Below, in pieces: positions 8,350-17,072 of a stretch of 64,000 bases of DNA. The notes beneath the pieces were generated by a model, which was not told the origin of the DNA, searched no databases, and was given only the letters and a program-made list of their open reading frames with translations. Within the stretch, counting starts at the first letter, position 1; each line of letters opens with the position of its first letter. This stretch comes from DAHUXD01 sp963736455. Its GTDB lineage: Bacteria > Acidobacteriota > Thermoanaerobaculia > UBA5066 > Gp7-AA6. The position numbers and the translations under genes are program-made. The stretch covers positions 682,001 to 746,000 of the forward strand of contig CAVTON010000002.1 in NCBI GenBank assembly GCA_963736455.1. Reading direction: 5' to 3'.

Positions 8350-9261
8350 GTGCCGTCCGGAGCGGGCCTCTCCATAGGCGCCGTGGCGCGCGCGACGGGC
8401 CTGTCGCCCGACACGCTGCGCGTCTGGCAGAGGCGATACGGCTTCCCGGTCCCTCGGCGCCGTCCGTCCGGCCATCGTTTGTATTCCGTGGCGGACGTGC
8501 GCCGCCTGCGCCGCATTTCCGAAGCGCTCGCACGAGGTCACCGGCCCGGACAGGTCGTGCCGCTGGCCGAGCCCAGGCTCGAATCCCTCCTGAACGAGCG
8601 CATCCTCTCGCTCCGGCCGGACTCCGTCCGCGGGGCGCCGCTGCGGCCGCTGCTCGCGCTCGTCCGGGGACACCGCGGCGAGGAGTTGACGGCCGCGCTT
8701 CTCGCCGACGCCGCGCGTCTGGGCCCGCTCGAGTTCCTGCGCGCGCGCGTCGTGCCCATGATCGAAGACGTGGGGGAGGCCTGGTCGCGGGGCGAGCTCG
8801 GCATCCATCACGAGCACGTCTTCTCGGAACGGATCGAAGACGTGCTGAGGACGATCCGCCTGCCGTTCGAGAGGTCCGCGGCCGGGCCCCGCATCCTGCT
8901 CGCCGCGCTCGCGGGCGAGACGCACGGCCTCGGGCTTCAGATCGCGGCGTTCGTCGCGTCGTTTTCCGGACTGAGGCCTCACGTGCTCGGAACCGATTCA
9001 CCGGCGGCCGAGATCGTGTCGGCCGCCCGTGCCCTGCGGCCGGGAGCCGTCGGAATCAGCATCTCGATCTCGACGGCGGGCCCGGCCTCGCGCGACCGGC
9101 TCGGCGAGCTCCGGCGAGCGATCGCTCCCTCGATTCCGATTCTCGTCGGCGGAGCCGGCGGGCGGCGCAGCCGTCCACCGGGAGGCTGCGTCATCGTGGA
9201 CGACCTCGCCGGCACCCACGCCTGGATGCGCCGGATCGCCTCGGCGCCGCCGGCGTTCTAG
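8350..9261 (+). CDS. CarH/LitR-like MerR regulator with cobalamin-binding domain
   Basis: This 303-residue protein has an N-terminal MerR helix-turn-helix (SIGAVARATGLSPDTLRVWQ, about residues 8-60), a four-helix cobalamin-capping domain (about 90-175) and a Rossmann-like B12-binding domain (about 180-290). The signature of B12 photoreceptors is complete: W145, nine residues, then E155-H156 (Wx9EH), and E190-T-H192-x-x-G with H192 as the predicted lower cobalt ligand. The spacing matches Thermus CarH (W131, E141, H142, H177) to within one residue. Such proteins bind adenosylcobalamin, repress in the dark and release DNA on light. No carotenoid genes are near; neighbours are ppk1 and CHAD. The start is GTG. 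The 3' end overlaps the convergent CHAD gene by 4 bases. Confidence 0.85.
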   Translation: MPSGAGLSIGAVARATGLSPDTLRVWQRRYGFPVPRRRPSGHRLYSVADVRRLRRISEALARGHRPGQVVPLAEPRLESLLNERILSLRPDSVRGAPLRPLLALVRGHRGEELTAALLADAARLGPLEFLRARVVPMIEDVGEAWSRGELGIHHEHVFSERIEDVLRTIRLPFERSAAGPRILLAALAGETHGLGLQIAAFVASFSGLRPHVLGTDSPAAEIVSAARALRPGAVGISISISTAGPASRDRLGELRRAIAPSIPILVGGAGGRRSRPPGGCVIVDDLAGTHAWMRRIASAPPAF

Positions 9262-10178
9262 CCGCGCTCGGCGAGGACTTCGCGGGCGAATGCCGAAGGC
9301 GGCTCGGCGAAGAGCTCCCGGCCTCGGCCGATCAGCTCCTGCGAGCTCGACCCGATCGCGGACCGAATCGCATCGAGCAGGGCCGGCGCGCTCGAAATGC
9401 GGCCCGCCTTCTCCCGTTCGCCGAGCGCCGCGAGGAGCACGACGAGGTCGGTGACCCGGCCGAGGTCTTCGGCGAGCGCCGAAAACCTCTTCTCGCGCTG
9501 CTTCGACTCGGAGCTGCCCGAGGAGGCGAGCAGCTCGATCTCATAGCGCAGCTCCTTGACCCGTTTTCGCCACTCGTGCAGGTCGATGAGGAGCCGGGTC
9601 GTCGCGGCGCGCTCGAGGGCCTCCTGCGCGCGCCGATAGCCGCGGGAAAGGCCGCGCGCGAGGTCGTCCATCGCGAAATCCTGCGGAAGCGTGACTCGAA
9701 AGGCTCCCGGCAGGGGCTGGAGCGTCCGTCCGCCCGTCCGCAGCGCCTCCGCGGCCTTCTCGCCGTCGCGCTGGCGCTCGCGATCCAGCGTCTCCTCGAT
9801 CGCGGTCCGGCTCGGATCTTCCGCCGGCACCGACCGGAGGGTCTCGAGCAGGATGTCGGCATCGCGCAGCGGTCCGGTCTGGCCGAACGCCCGCTTGAGC
9901 TCGCCGGCGATTCCCGTGGCCGCCTGCTTGCCGAGCGCCGGCTGGACGAGCGAGACGACGGCCCGGGCGCGACGGATGGATTTCCGGAAATCGTGGACCG
10001 CTTCCTCGGGGTCCGCGAGAGCCTGTCGCGTTGACGCTCGCGCATGACCCAGAATGCGCTCAAAGGCTACGACCATCCCCTCTCTCAATGGAACACCCCG
10101 CGGCATAGCCAGCTTCCGCCGGCGAGACCGCCGGGGTTTTCCGGAGACCAGCCGGGGTGCGGAGGGGTTCGAGGACAT
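9258..10178 (-). CDS. CHAD-domain protein (polyphosphate-associated)
   Basis: CHAD proteins are helical bundles lined by conserved histidines and basic residues; known members bind polyphosphate and locate to polyphosphate granules. Here the 306-residue product shows EEAVHDFRKSIRRARAVVSL and LHEWRKRVKELRYEIELL, the two hallmark helices, in a duplicated layout. A basic N-terminal tail (PRRSRRRK) would be lost if translation starts at the ATG at 10106, which has a better spaced purine-rich stretch. The gene is convergent with the CarH-like regulator and near ppk1, so a role in polyphosphate storage fits. Function is family-based. Confidence 0.88.
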   Translation of the reverse strand: MSSNPSAPRLVSGKPRRSRRRKLAMPRGVPLREGMVVAFERILGHARASTRQALADPEEAVHDFRKSIRRARAVVSLVQPALGKQAATGIAGELKRAFGQTGPLRDADILLETLRSVPAEDPSRTAIEETLDRERQRDGEKAAEALRTGGRTLQPLPGAFRVTLPQDFAMDDLARGLSRGYRRAQEALERAATTRLLIDLHEWRKRVKELRYEIELLASSGSSESKQREKRFSALAEDLGRVTDLVVLLAALGEREKAGRISSAPALLDAIRSAIGSSSQELIGRGRELFAEPPSAFAREVLAERG

Positions 10179-10510
10179 GGACCGGCCGATCCTACTCCCG
10201 TTCGACCGGCCGCTGGACCTTCCCCGAGCTTCTCGTCGCCGGTCTCGCCGCTTCCGGGTCGGAGGATCGCGGCTGCGCCCACCGCACGGGCCTGACGATC
10301 CGAGAGTGTCTTCGTACCGGCGTGTCTTTAGAGCGATTTGACCTCTTGCAACGCTCGTCTTAACGGCATCGGAGAATAGTAGGACTACAGCGTCGCACAG
10401 TCTTTCCTTCCGCCCCGAGCGAATCGGGGCAATTTTTTGGAGCCGGATAGAATCGGTCGTTTTGGAGCCGGATAGAATCGGCGTGAATTTCTTCGAAGGG
10501 GTTGGGAAGC
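10179..10510. other. Intergenic region before the lipoprotein gene
   Basis: This 332-base gap between the leftward CHAD gene and the rightward lipoprotein gene must carry both promoters. Its right half is unusually AT-rich (for example TGACCTCTTGCAACG and GGAGAATAGTAGGACTACAG) and ends in a 22-base direct repeat at 10435-10481. I see no convincing gene in it. Confidence 0.5.
10435..10481. repeat. 22-base tandem direct repeat upstream of lipoprotein gene
   Basis: TTTTGGAGCCGGATAGAATC plus GG occurs twice without mismatch (10435-10456 and 10460-10481) with three bases between copies, giving a 25-base period. It ends 29 bases before the ATG at 10511. It could be a doubled promoter or regulator site, or a recent slip duplication. 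Confidence 0.75.
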
Positions 10511-11248
10511 ATGAGAAGGATGATCCTCGGCGTTCTGGCGACCGCGCTGACCGCAGCGTGCGCGTCCCTGACGCCGGAAGCCAGGAACGTGAAGGTGTAT
10601 CAGGCCGACGTCGACGCGGCGGACGCCTTCGCGCCGCCCCTTCCCGGCGGATGCCGGCTTCTCAGCACCTGGGGGCCGATCGACCAGGAACAGCAGGCTC
10701 GTGAAATCAGCGACCCATACCAGCACGAGCGAAACCAGACCGCGACCCTCGGCGGCAACGTTCTCTATCTGCGCTCCTACCGTTTCAAGAACCTGATGAA
10801 GACCGATTGCCCCGTCGGGGACAGATCCGCAGGCTGCATGGACCAATCGCAGAGCTGGTACAAGGTGACCTTCAACGCCTACGCGTGCGACGCGAGCGCC
10901 CTGACCACGCTGGCGGCGGCTCCCAATCCGCCGAGCCCGGCCGTTTTTCGCTTTGAGTTGAAAAAGAAAACGCCCCCGCAGGTCCCGGAAGCGACGGCTG
11001 GGGCGGTTGCGCCGGCAGCACCGATTCCGGCCCCTCCGTCGCAGACTCGCTCCGCCGAGGCGGCGGCCGTGGCGGAATTGAAGACGAAGGTGCTCGCCCT
11101 GCAGCAGGAGGGCGTCGGTACCGACGTGATCGTTTCTTTCGTTCGGGCGAATCGTCCGGCCTCGGCGATGACGGCCGAGGAAATCATCGAGTGGAAGAAG
11201 GAAGGGATCTCCGACGAGGTGATCCGAGCGACTTTCCCGAACAACTGA
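10511..11248 (+). CDS. Secreted lipoprotein of unknown function
   Basis: The ATG at 10511 is preferred over an upstream TTG because it follows a purine-rich stretch and gives a clean lipoprotein signal, MRRMILGVLATALTAAC, with lipobox LTAAC. The mature part has a cysteine-containing domain (GCRLLSTWG, LGGNVLYLRS) loosely like DUF4156/RcsF-type lipoproteins, then a Pro/Ala-rich linker, then a C-terminal helical part (VLALQQEGVGTDVIVSFVRA, EIIEWKKEGISDEVI) that looks like two short helical repeats. The function is unknown. It lies just before the porin and pst genes, separated from them by a hairpin. Confidence 0.75.
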   Translation: MRRMILGVLATALTAACASLTPEARNVKVYQADVDAADAFAPPLPGGCRLLSTWGPIDQEQQAREISDPYQHERNQTATLGGNVLYLRSYRFKNLMKTDCPVGDRSAGCMDQSQSWYKVTFNAYACDASALTTLAAAPNPPSPAVFRFELKKKTPPQVPEATAGAVAPAAPIPAPPSQTRSAEAAAVAELKTKVLALQQEGVGTDVIVSFVRANRPASAMTAEEIIEWKKEGISDEVIRATFPNN

Positions 11249-11266
11249 GCCGCGCGCGAGCGCGGC
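11249..11266 (+). terminator. Hairpin after lipoprotein gene
   Basis: GCCGCGC, loop GCGA, GCGCGGC begins one base after the TGA. The stem is perfect over 7 bases but the following TTCATGG is a poor U-tract, so termination would be weak or factor-assisted. Confidence 0.4.
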
Positions 11267-11352
11267 TTCATGGCGAATTTACGGGAGCTTCCTCTTTCGT
11301 TGACGACCCCCGCTTACAAATCGCGGCGCTAACAAGAGGAGGAAGAGGAGCC

Positions 11353-12474
11353 ATGAAGCAAAGGATTCGGTATTCCCTTGCCGCGTGCGCGATGTCCGCG
11401 CTGATGTTCGGGATGGCGGGAGGCGCCGGCGCGCAGGTCACCGTGGCCGCCGGGTACACGCCGCCCGACGACACGCCTCACGTCAACGTGGGAGGCACGA
11501 TCTTCGCGGATTACACCTACGTTCAGGAGCCCACGGTCGCCGGCTCGAATGGCCAGCCGGTCCACACCAATGGGTTCAACCTGACCCGCGCGTACATCAA
11601 CGTGACGGGGCAGATCAACCACCTCATCGCGTTTCGCATCACGCCCGACGTCGTCCGCGTCGGCCAGGTCGGTGGCCAGGACGTTTCGGGTTTGACCGGG
11701 ACCCTGACGTACCGGCTCAAGTACGCGTTCGGTCAGCTCAATTTCAGCGACTTTACGACCAAGGGCTCGTGGATGCGGCTCGGTCTGCAGCAGACGCCCT
11801 ATATCGACTTCTATGAGGGGATTTATCGCTATCGGTTCGCCGACCCGATCTTCGAAGACAGAAACGGGTTCCTGACTTCGTCCGACCTCGGCGCCTCCGT
11901 CCACTGGAATGCTCCCGGGGACTTCGGCGACGTCCATGCCGGCGTCTACAACGGCGACGGCTACACCAAGCCGCAGGACAAGGACTCGCAAATGTCGTTC
12001 CAGATCCGCGGCACGCTTCGTCCGTTGCCGATGATTCCAATCCTGAAGGGACTGCGTCTGACCGGCTTCTATGACGGCGATCATTACGTGCAGGATGCGA
12101 AGAAGGAGCGCGTGACCGGTCTGGCCACCTTCGAGAACCCCTACATCAACTTCGGCTTCGAGTACGACAACAACAAAGACCAGACGATCGCCACCGGACG
12201 GGTGATCGAGTCCAACGGCTACTCGGCTTGGGCGACGCCGCGGTTCGGCTGCGGCCTCGAAGCGCTGATTCGGTGGGATCGTCTCGACCCGGACAACACG
12301 CTGGCCTCGCGTCAGCAGCGCTGGATCGTGGGTCCCGCCTACTGGTTCCCGGTCACGAAGAGCGGCGTCGCGGCCGCCGTGATGATCAAGTGGGAGCAGC
12401 TTCGCTACATGGGCGCGCCGGGCTCGAAGCCGACCGAAGAGAGCCTTGGGCTTTTCACGCTCTTCAACTTCTAG
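11353..12474 (+). CDS. Outer-membrane porin, probably phosphate-selective (OprO/P-like)
   Basis: The start is the ATG after a long GAGGAGGAAGAGGAG ribosome site. The 373-residue product has a signal peptide ending AGAQ, alternating beta-strand segments throughout, and a terminal phenylalanine (LGLFTLFNF) as required for outer-membrane insertion. Segments such as NGFNLTRAYINVTGQINHLIAFRI and RLGLQQTPYIDFYEG resemble OprO/OprP-type porins. The position 57 bases upstream of pstS argues that it admits phosphate for the Pst system; that is inference from context. It could also be a general anion porin. Confidence 0.8.
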   Translation: MKQRIRYSLAACAMSALMFGMAGGAGAQVTVAAGYTPPDDTPHVNVGGTIFADYTYVQEPTVAGSNGQPVHTNGFNLTRAYINVTGQINHLIAFRITPDVVRVGQVGGQDVSGLTGTLTYRLKYAFGQLNFSDFTTKGSWMRLGLQQTPYIDFYEGIYRYRFADPIFEDRNGFLTSSDLGASVHWNAPGDFGDVHAGVYNGDGYTKPQDKDSQMSFQIRGTLRPLPMIPILKGLRLTGFYDGDHYVQDAKKERVTGLATFENPYINFGFEYDNNKDQTIATGRVIESNGYSAWATPRFGCGLEALIRWDRLDPDNTLASRQQRWIVGPAYWFPVTKSGVAAAVMIKWEQLRYMGAPGSKPTEESLGLFTLFNF

Positions 12475-12531
12475 TTAACCCGGATTTCACGCGGGCTTTA
12501 CAGTAAAACTTCATTTTGCTGAGGGGGAGAA

Positions 12532-13566
12532 ATGATGAAAGCAACTCGACTTCTGCTCGCGGCGGCTCTGGGAGCCCTCGTCGTGCTCCCGGCGGCGACC
12601 GGCCTGGCCCAGACTCTTCAGATCAATGGGGCAGGGGCCACGTTCCCCTACCCGATCTACTCAAAATGGTTCGACGAGTACCACAAGCTTCATCCCGAAA
12701 TCGAGATCAATTATCAGTCGATCGGTTCGGGCGGGGGCATTCGGCAGCTCACCAATCAAACGGTCTTCTTCGGAGCCTCGGATGGCCCCATGACGTCCGA
12801 ACAAATGTCTGCCGCGCCCGGCAAGATCCTTCATCTGCCAACGGTGCTCGGCGGCGTCGTGCCGGTCTACAACATTCCCGACGTCAACGCGGAACTCCGA
12901 TTCACCGGAAAGGTCATTGCCGACATTATCCTGGGCAAGATCAGTAAGTGGAACGATCCGGCAATCACCGCCCTGAACCCCGGCGTGAAGCTTCCCGGGA
13001 CCGACATTACCGTGGCACACCGCTCCGACGGTTCAGGCACCACGTACATCTTCGTCGACTACCTTTCGAAGGTCTCTTCCGAATTCAAGAGCAAGGTTGG
13101 CGTTGCGACCTCCGTCAACTGGCCGGTCGGTGTGGGCGGTAAGGGAAACGAGGGCGTCGCGGGTCTCGTCAAAGCGACTCCTGGTTCCTTCGGCTATGTC
13201 GAGTTGATTTACGCGCTGCAGAACAAGATCTCCTACGGCTCGGTCCAGAACATGGACGGCGAGTTCGTGCGTTCGAGCCTGGAATCGGTCACAGCCGCGG
13301 CGGCGGCCGCCACCAAGATGATGCCGGCCGATTTTCGCGTTTCGATCACGAACGCGCCGGGCAAGGGCGTCTATCCGATCTCCTCGTTCACGTGGATGCT
13401 TCTCTACGAGAATCCCAAGGACAAGCAGCGCGCGAAGATCATGGTGGACTTCATGAAGTGGGCGCTGACGGAGGGCGAGCGCTACGCGGCGGATCTGGGT
13501 TATGCGCCGCTTCCTCACGAAGTCGTCGCTCTCGAGCTCAATGCCTTGAAGCTCATCAAGCTTTAG
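12532..13566 (+). CDS. pstS: Periplasmic phosphate-binding protein PstS
   Basis: This 344-residue protein has a signal peptide ending GLAQT, followed by the PstS core: INGAGATFPYPIYSKWFDEY, YQSIGSGGGIRQL, FGASDGPM, HRSDGSGTTYIFVDYLS and VGVGGKGNEGVAG, which form the phosphate-binding site. It delivers phosphate to PstCA in the inner membrane. The preceding gap contains the AT-rich CTTTACAGTAAAACTTCATT, a possible promoter or Pho-box region, though no canonical Pho box is recognised. First gene of pstSCAB-phoBR. Confidence 0.95.
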   Translation: MMKATRLLLAAALGALVVLPAATGLAQTLQINGAGATFPYPIYSKWFDEYHKLHPEIEINYQSIGSGGGIRQLTNQTVFFGASDGPMTSEQMSAAPGKILHLPTVLGGVVPVYNIPDVNAELRFTGKVIADIILGKISKWNDPAITALNPGVKLPGTDITVAHRSDGSGTTYIFVDYLSKVSSEFKSKVGVATSVNWPVGVGGKGNEGVAGLVKATPGSFGYVELIYALQNKISYGSVQNMDGEFVRSSLESVTAAAAAATKMMPADFRVSITNAPGKGVYPISSFTWMLLYENPKDKQRAKIMVDFMKWALTEGERYAADLGYAPLPHEVVALELNALKLIKL

Positions 13567-13606
13567 TCCCTCGGGATCGAATTCCGGCAGGATCGAAGGA
13601 GAGCGC

Positions 13607-14578
13607 ATGAAGTCCCCGTCCTCCAGCCGAAGCGCCGACGACCGCGGCTTCAGGCTGGGGACGGGGTTTTTCGCCCTCCTCGTCGTTCTGCTCGTGGCCG
13701 GGATTTTCTGGGAGCTCTTTCGGACCTCCCACCTCTCGATCGCGAAGTTCGGATTCCGCTTCTGGACCGGCAAGACATGGGATCCGGTTTCGGGCGAGTT
13801 CGGCGCGCTTCCGTTCATCTGGGGTACCGTGTATTCGTCGCTCCTCGCCATGCTGCTGTCGACGCCGATCGCGCTCGGCATCGCCATCTTCCTGTCGGAG
13901 CTTTCGCCGAGACGGCTGCGCACGCCGCTGGCGTTCCTGACGGAATTGCTGGCGGCCGTGCCGTCGATCGTCTATGGGCTGTGGGGCGTTTTCGTTCTCG
14001 TGCCCATCGTGCGACACCTCCAGTTGATCACCCCTGCTTGGATGAGGAAGATACCGCTCTTCTCCGGGCCGCCCCTCGGGGTCGGGATGGGCGCGGCTGC
14101 TCTGATCCTCGCGGTTATGGTCATTCCCTTCACGTCCTCGGTCGCCCGTGAGGTGCTGAAGGCGGTGCCCATGACACAGCGCGAGGCCGCCTACGCCCTC
14201 GGTGCGACGCGCTGGGAGGCGATTCTCGCGGCCCTGCGGTTCGGTCGCACGGGCATTTTTGGCGCCGTGATCCTCGGGTTCGGCCGGGCCGTGGGCGAGA
14301 CGATGGCGGTCACGATGGTCATCGGCAACAACCCCCAGATCAAGGCTTCGCTTTTTGCGCCTCAGTACACGATGGCGGCCGTCATCGCCAACGAATTCAC
14401 GGAGGCGGCCGACGACCTGTACCTTTCGGCTCTGATCGAGATCGGTCTCGTCCTCTTCATCATCACGGTCGTCATCAACGCGATTTCGCGCCTCCTCATT
14501 TGGAGCGTCACCCACGAAGGGAAGGCGAAGGAACCGAAGGCGGCGCCCGCCGTCGAAGCGCCGCAGGCGGCCGCATGA
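13607..14578 (+). CDS. pstC: Phosphate ABC transporter permease PstC
   Basis: This 323-residue inner-membrane permease has an N-terminal membrane segment (FFALLVVLLVAGIFW), a periplasmic loop with FWTGKTWDPVSGEFG, and the permease EAA region (ALGATRWEAILAALRFGR). The family motif GAVILGFGRAVGETMAV is present. It pairs with PstA to form the channel. It starts 40 bases after pstS and its stop overlaps the pstA start (ATGA). Confidence 0.95.
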   Translation: MKSPSSSRSADDRGFRLGTGFFALLVVLLVAGIFWELFRTSHLSIAKFGFRFWTGKTWDPVSGEFGALPFIWGTVYSSLLAMLLSTPIALGIAIFLSELSPRRLRTPLAFLTELLAAVPSIVYGLWGVFVLVPIVRHLQLITPAWMRKIPLFSGPPLGVGMGAAALILAVMVIPFTSSVAREVLKAVPMTQREAAYALGATRWEAILAALRFGRTGIFGAVILGFGRAVGETMAVTMVIGNNPQIKASLFAPQYTMAAVIANEFTEAADDLYLSALIEIGLVLFIITVVINAISRLLIWSVTHEGKAKEPKAAPAVEAPQAAA

Positions 14579-15423
14579 ACAAGACCCGCCGTCGCAAGCT
14601 CCTCTCCGGCATCGTCGTGTTCCTCTGCGGCGCGGCGGTCGTAATGGCCCTGATCCCGCTCTTCTTCGTCTTCGCGTACGTGCTGGAGCGGGGGTTCTCG
14701 TCGCTCAATTGGGCGTTCTTCACCAGGATGCCCAAGCCCGTCGGTGAAACGGGCGGCGGCATGGCCAACGCGATGCTCGGGACGCTCTACCTCATCCTGA
14801 TCGCCGGCGCGTTCGCGGTGCCGGTGGGTGTGATCGCGGGAGTCTACCTCTCGGAATACGGGAAGAAGACCTTCGGATCGCTCGTGCGTTTCACGGCCGA
14901 CGTCCTGAACGGAGTTCCTTCGATCGTGATCGGCATTTTCGCGTACGGTCTGGCCGTTCTGCCGGTCAAGCACTTCTCGGCCCTTGCCGGCGGTCTCGCA
15001 CTCGGGTTCATGATGATCCCGATCATCACGCGCACGACCGAGGAGCTGCTGAACCTCGTTCCCGGAAGCCTGCGCGAGGGGTCGCTCGCGCTGGGAGCGA
15101 CGAGGGCGCGGGCCGCGTTCTCGGTCATGGTCCCGGCGGCGCTGCCCGGAATCATGACGGGCATCCTCCTGGCACTCGCTCGCATCGCCGGCGAGACGGC
15201 CCCGCTCCTCTTCACGGCCTTCAACAACAGGTTTTTCTCGACGAGCCTCGTGCAGCCGATCTCTTCGCTGCCGGTGCAGATCTACACTTACGCCGTATCG
15301 CCGTACGACGACTGGCACCGGCAGGCGTGGGCGGGCGCCCTGGTGCTGGTCGCCTTCGTCTTTGCCTTTTCGGTGCTCGCGCGCATCGTCACCCGGAGGC
15401 TCGAAAGGATGCATCGCACATGA
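14575..15423 (+). CDS. pstA: Phosphate ABC transporter permease PstA
   Basis: The 282-residue product starts at the ATG that overlaps the pstC stop. Membrane segments are regularly spaced, and PstA motifs are clear: GGGMANAMLGTLYLI, VLNGVPSIVIGIFAYG, LALGATRARAAFSVMVPAALPG and LARIAGETAPLLFTA. It forms the transmembrane channel with PstC. Its stop overlaps the start of pstB by ATGA, so subunits are made in coupled fashion. Confidence 0.95.
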   Translation: MNKTRRRKLLSGIVVFLCGAAVVMALIPLFFVFAYVLERGFSSLNWAFFTRMPKPVGETGGGMANAMLGTLYLILIAGAFAVPVGVIAGVYLSEYGKKTFGSLVRFTADVLNGVPSIVIGIFAYGLAVLPVKHFSALAGGLALGFMMIPIITRTTEELLNLVPGSLREGSLALGATRARAAFSVMVPAALPGIMTGILLALARIAGETAPLLFTAFNNRFFSTSLVQPISSLPVQIYTYAVSPYDDWHRQAWAGALVLVAFVFAFSVLARIVTRRLERMHRT

Positions 15424-16280
15424 GCGATACAGTGGCGACCGACATGCAGACTCCGACGGGAACGCCCGGGGGATCGCCCGGACCGGAGGGCATTTCGGCG
15501 TCGAGCCCCGCGGCCATGGCGGGGCGCCGGCTCCGGATGGAGTCGAAGAAACTGAACTTCGCCTACGGGCCGAAGCAGGCTCTCTGGGACATCTCGTTGC
15601 GGATCCCGGAGAAGACCGTGACGGCCTTCATCGGGCCTTCCGGGTGCGGCAAGTCCACTTATCTCCGATGCCTGAACCGGATGAACGACATCATTCCGGA
15701 CACGCGGGTCGACGGCGACGTCCTTCTCGACGGCCGCGACATCTATGGGACGGGAACCGACATCGTGGACCTGCGTCGGCGAGTCGGAATGGTCTTTCAG
15801 AAGTCGAACCCGTTTCCGAAGTCGATCTTCGAGAACGTCGCGTACGGCCTCAAGATCAATCACATGTGTCCGCGCTCGGAGATGCCGGAGCGCGTGGAGA
15901 AAGCCCTCCGCCGCGCGGCGCTCTGGGACGAGGTCAAGGACCGGCTCGACACTTCCGCCATGGGACTGTCGGGAGGTCAGCAGCAGCGCCTGTGCATCGC
16001 CCGGGCGGTCGCCGTCGAGCCGGAGGTCCTGTTGATGGACGAGCCCTGCTCGGCCCTCGATCCGATCGCGACCACCAAGGTCGAGGAGCTCATCTACGAG
16101 CTGAAGCGGGACTTCACGATCGTCATCGTGACGCACAACATGCAGCAGGCGGCGCGGGTGTCCGAATTCACCGCGTTCTTCATGCTCGGCCGGCTGGTGG
16201 AGCACGACCAGACGGAAAAACTCTTCACGAATCCCGGCCAGAAGATCACCGAGGACTACATCACGGGGAGATTCGGCTAA
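15420..16280 (+). CDS. pstB: Phosphate ABC transporter ATPase PstB
   Basis: This 286-residue ATPase has a roughly 35-residue N-terminal Gly/Pro/Ser-rich extension before the usual start of homology (LNFAYGPKQALWDISL). Walker A is GPSGCGKSTYLRC, the signature MGLSGGQQQRLCIARA, Walker B VLLMDEPCSALDP. GMVFQKSNPFPKSIFENVAYG is diagnostic of PstB. It powers phosphate import. The start overlaps the pstA stop. The extension is unusual and may be shortened if translation begins at a later ATG. Confidence 0.95.
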   Translation: MSDTVATDMQTPTGTPGGSPGPEGISASSPAAMAGRRLRMESKKLNFAYGPKQALWDISLRIPEKTVTAFIGPSGCGKSTYLRCLNRMNDIIPDTRVDGDVLLDGRDIYGTGTDIVDLRRRVGMVFQKSNPFPKSIFENVAYGLKINHMCPRSEMPERVEKALRRAALWDEVKDRLDTSAMGLSGGQQQRLCIARAVAVEPEVLLMDEPCSALDPIATTKVEELIYELKRDFTIVIVTHNMQQAARVSEFTAFFMLGRLVEHDQTEKLFTNPGQKITEDYITGRFG

Positions 16281-16306
16281 TTCCGACGGACCGGAGGCGA
16301 GAGACC

Positions 16307-17071
16307 ATGAAATCCGCAGTGACGAAGCACAAGGACGGCGCCGCCGCGCGCAGCGACAGCTCCACCGGCGCGATGAAGCGGATCGCCCTCATCGAGGACG
16401 ACGCCGACATCGCCTACACGATCCGCCTGAACCTGCGGAAGGAAAAGAGATACCAGGTCGAGCACTACGTCTCGGGTCTCGCGGCGCTCGCGGCCGTCCA
16501 GGAGAAGCCGTTCGACCTCGTGATCCTGGACCTGAACCTGCCCGACATCGACGGCCTCGCGCTCTGCCGCGAGCTGCGCCGCGCCGACGAGACGCGCAAG
16601 GTCCCGATCATCATGCTGACGGCCCGCGTCGAGGAGCGGGACAAGCTGCTCGGCTTCGAGATCGGGGCGGACGACTACATCACCAAGCCGTTCTCGATGC
16701 GCGAGCTCCTCGCCCGCGTGCACGCCCACCTGCGGCGGGTCGCGGCCTTCGAGACCTCCGAGGAGGAGGTCTTCCGGGACGGCGACCTCGTGGTCGATCG
16801 GGCGCGCTTCGAGGTCGCGCTCGGCGGCGAGCGGGTGCACCTGACGAAGAAGGAATTCGACCTCCTCTGGCTTCTGATCCGCAACCGCAACCGCGTCGTC
16901 ACCCGCGACGCGATCCTCGCGCGCCTCTGGGATTACGATGCGGACGTGGAGACGCGGACCGTGGACGTCCACATTCGAGCCCTCCGGCGAAAGCTCGGGG
17001 ACCGGCGCATCGAGACCGTCGTCGGCCTGGGTTACCGCTATCGCGAGGCGGCGCCTCCCGCGACGAAATAG
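16307..17071 (+). CDS. phoB: PhoB-type OmpR-family response regulator
   Basis: This regulator has a receiver domain (LIEDDADIAYTIRLNLR, phospho-acceptor Asp in LVILDLNLPDIDG, ITKPFSMRELL) and a C-terminal winged helix (LTKKEFDLLWLLIRNRNRVV, TVDVHIRALRRKLG). It has about 22 extra N-terminal residues before MKRIALIEDD; an internal ATG at 16373 may be the true start. Encoded directly between pstB and a PhoR-type kinase, it is the phosphate-starvation regulator of this operon, expected to bind upstream of pst and porin genes. Confidence 0.9.
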   Translation: MKSAVTKHKDGAAARSDSSTGAMKRIALIEDDADIAYTIRLNLRKEKRYQVEHYVSGLAALAAVQEKPFDLVILDLNLPDIDGLALCRELRRADETRKVPIIMLTARVEERDKLLGFEIGADDYITKPFSMRELLARVHAHLRRVAAFETSEEEVFRDGDLVVDRARFEVALGGERVHLTKKEFDLLWLLIRNRNRVVTRDAILARLWDYDADVETRTVDVHIRALRRKLGDRRIETVVGLGYRYREAAPPATK

Positions 17072-17072
17072 T

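Noticed and set aside
8092..8982. 297-codon N-terminal extension of ppk1
   Set aside because: It crosses the regulator gene on the other strand and the intergenic operator region, and shows no homology-like segments; PPK1 proteins begin where the ATG at 8091 places them.
12475..12531. Pho box upstream of pstS
   Set aside because: CTTTACAGTAAAACTTCATT is AT-rich and well placed but does not give two convincing 7-base direct repeats, so it is not reported as a site.
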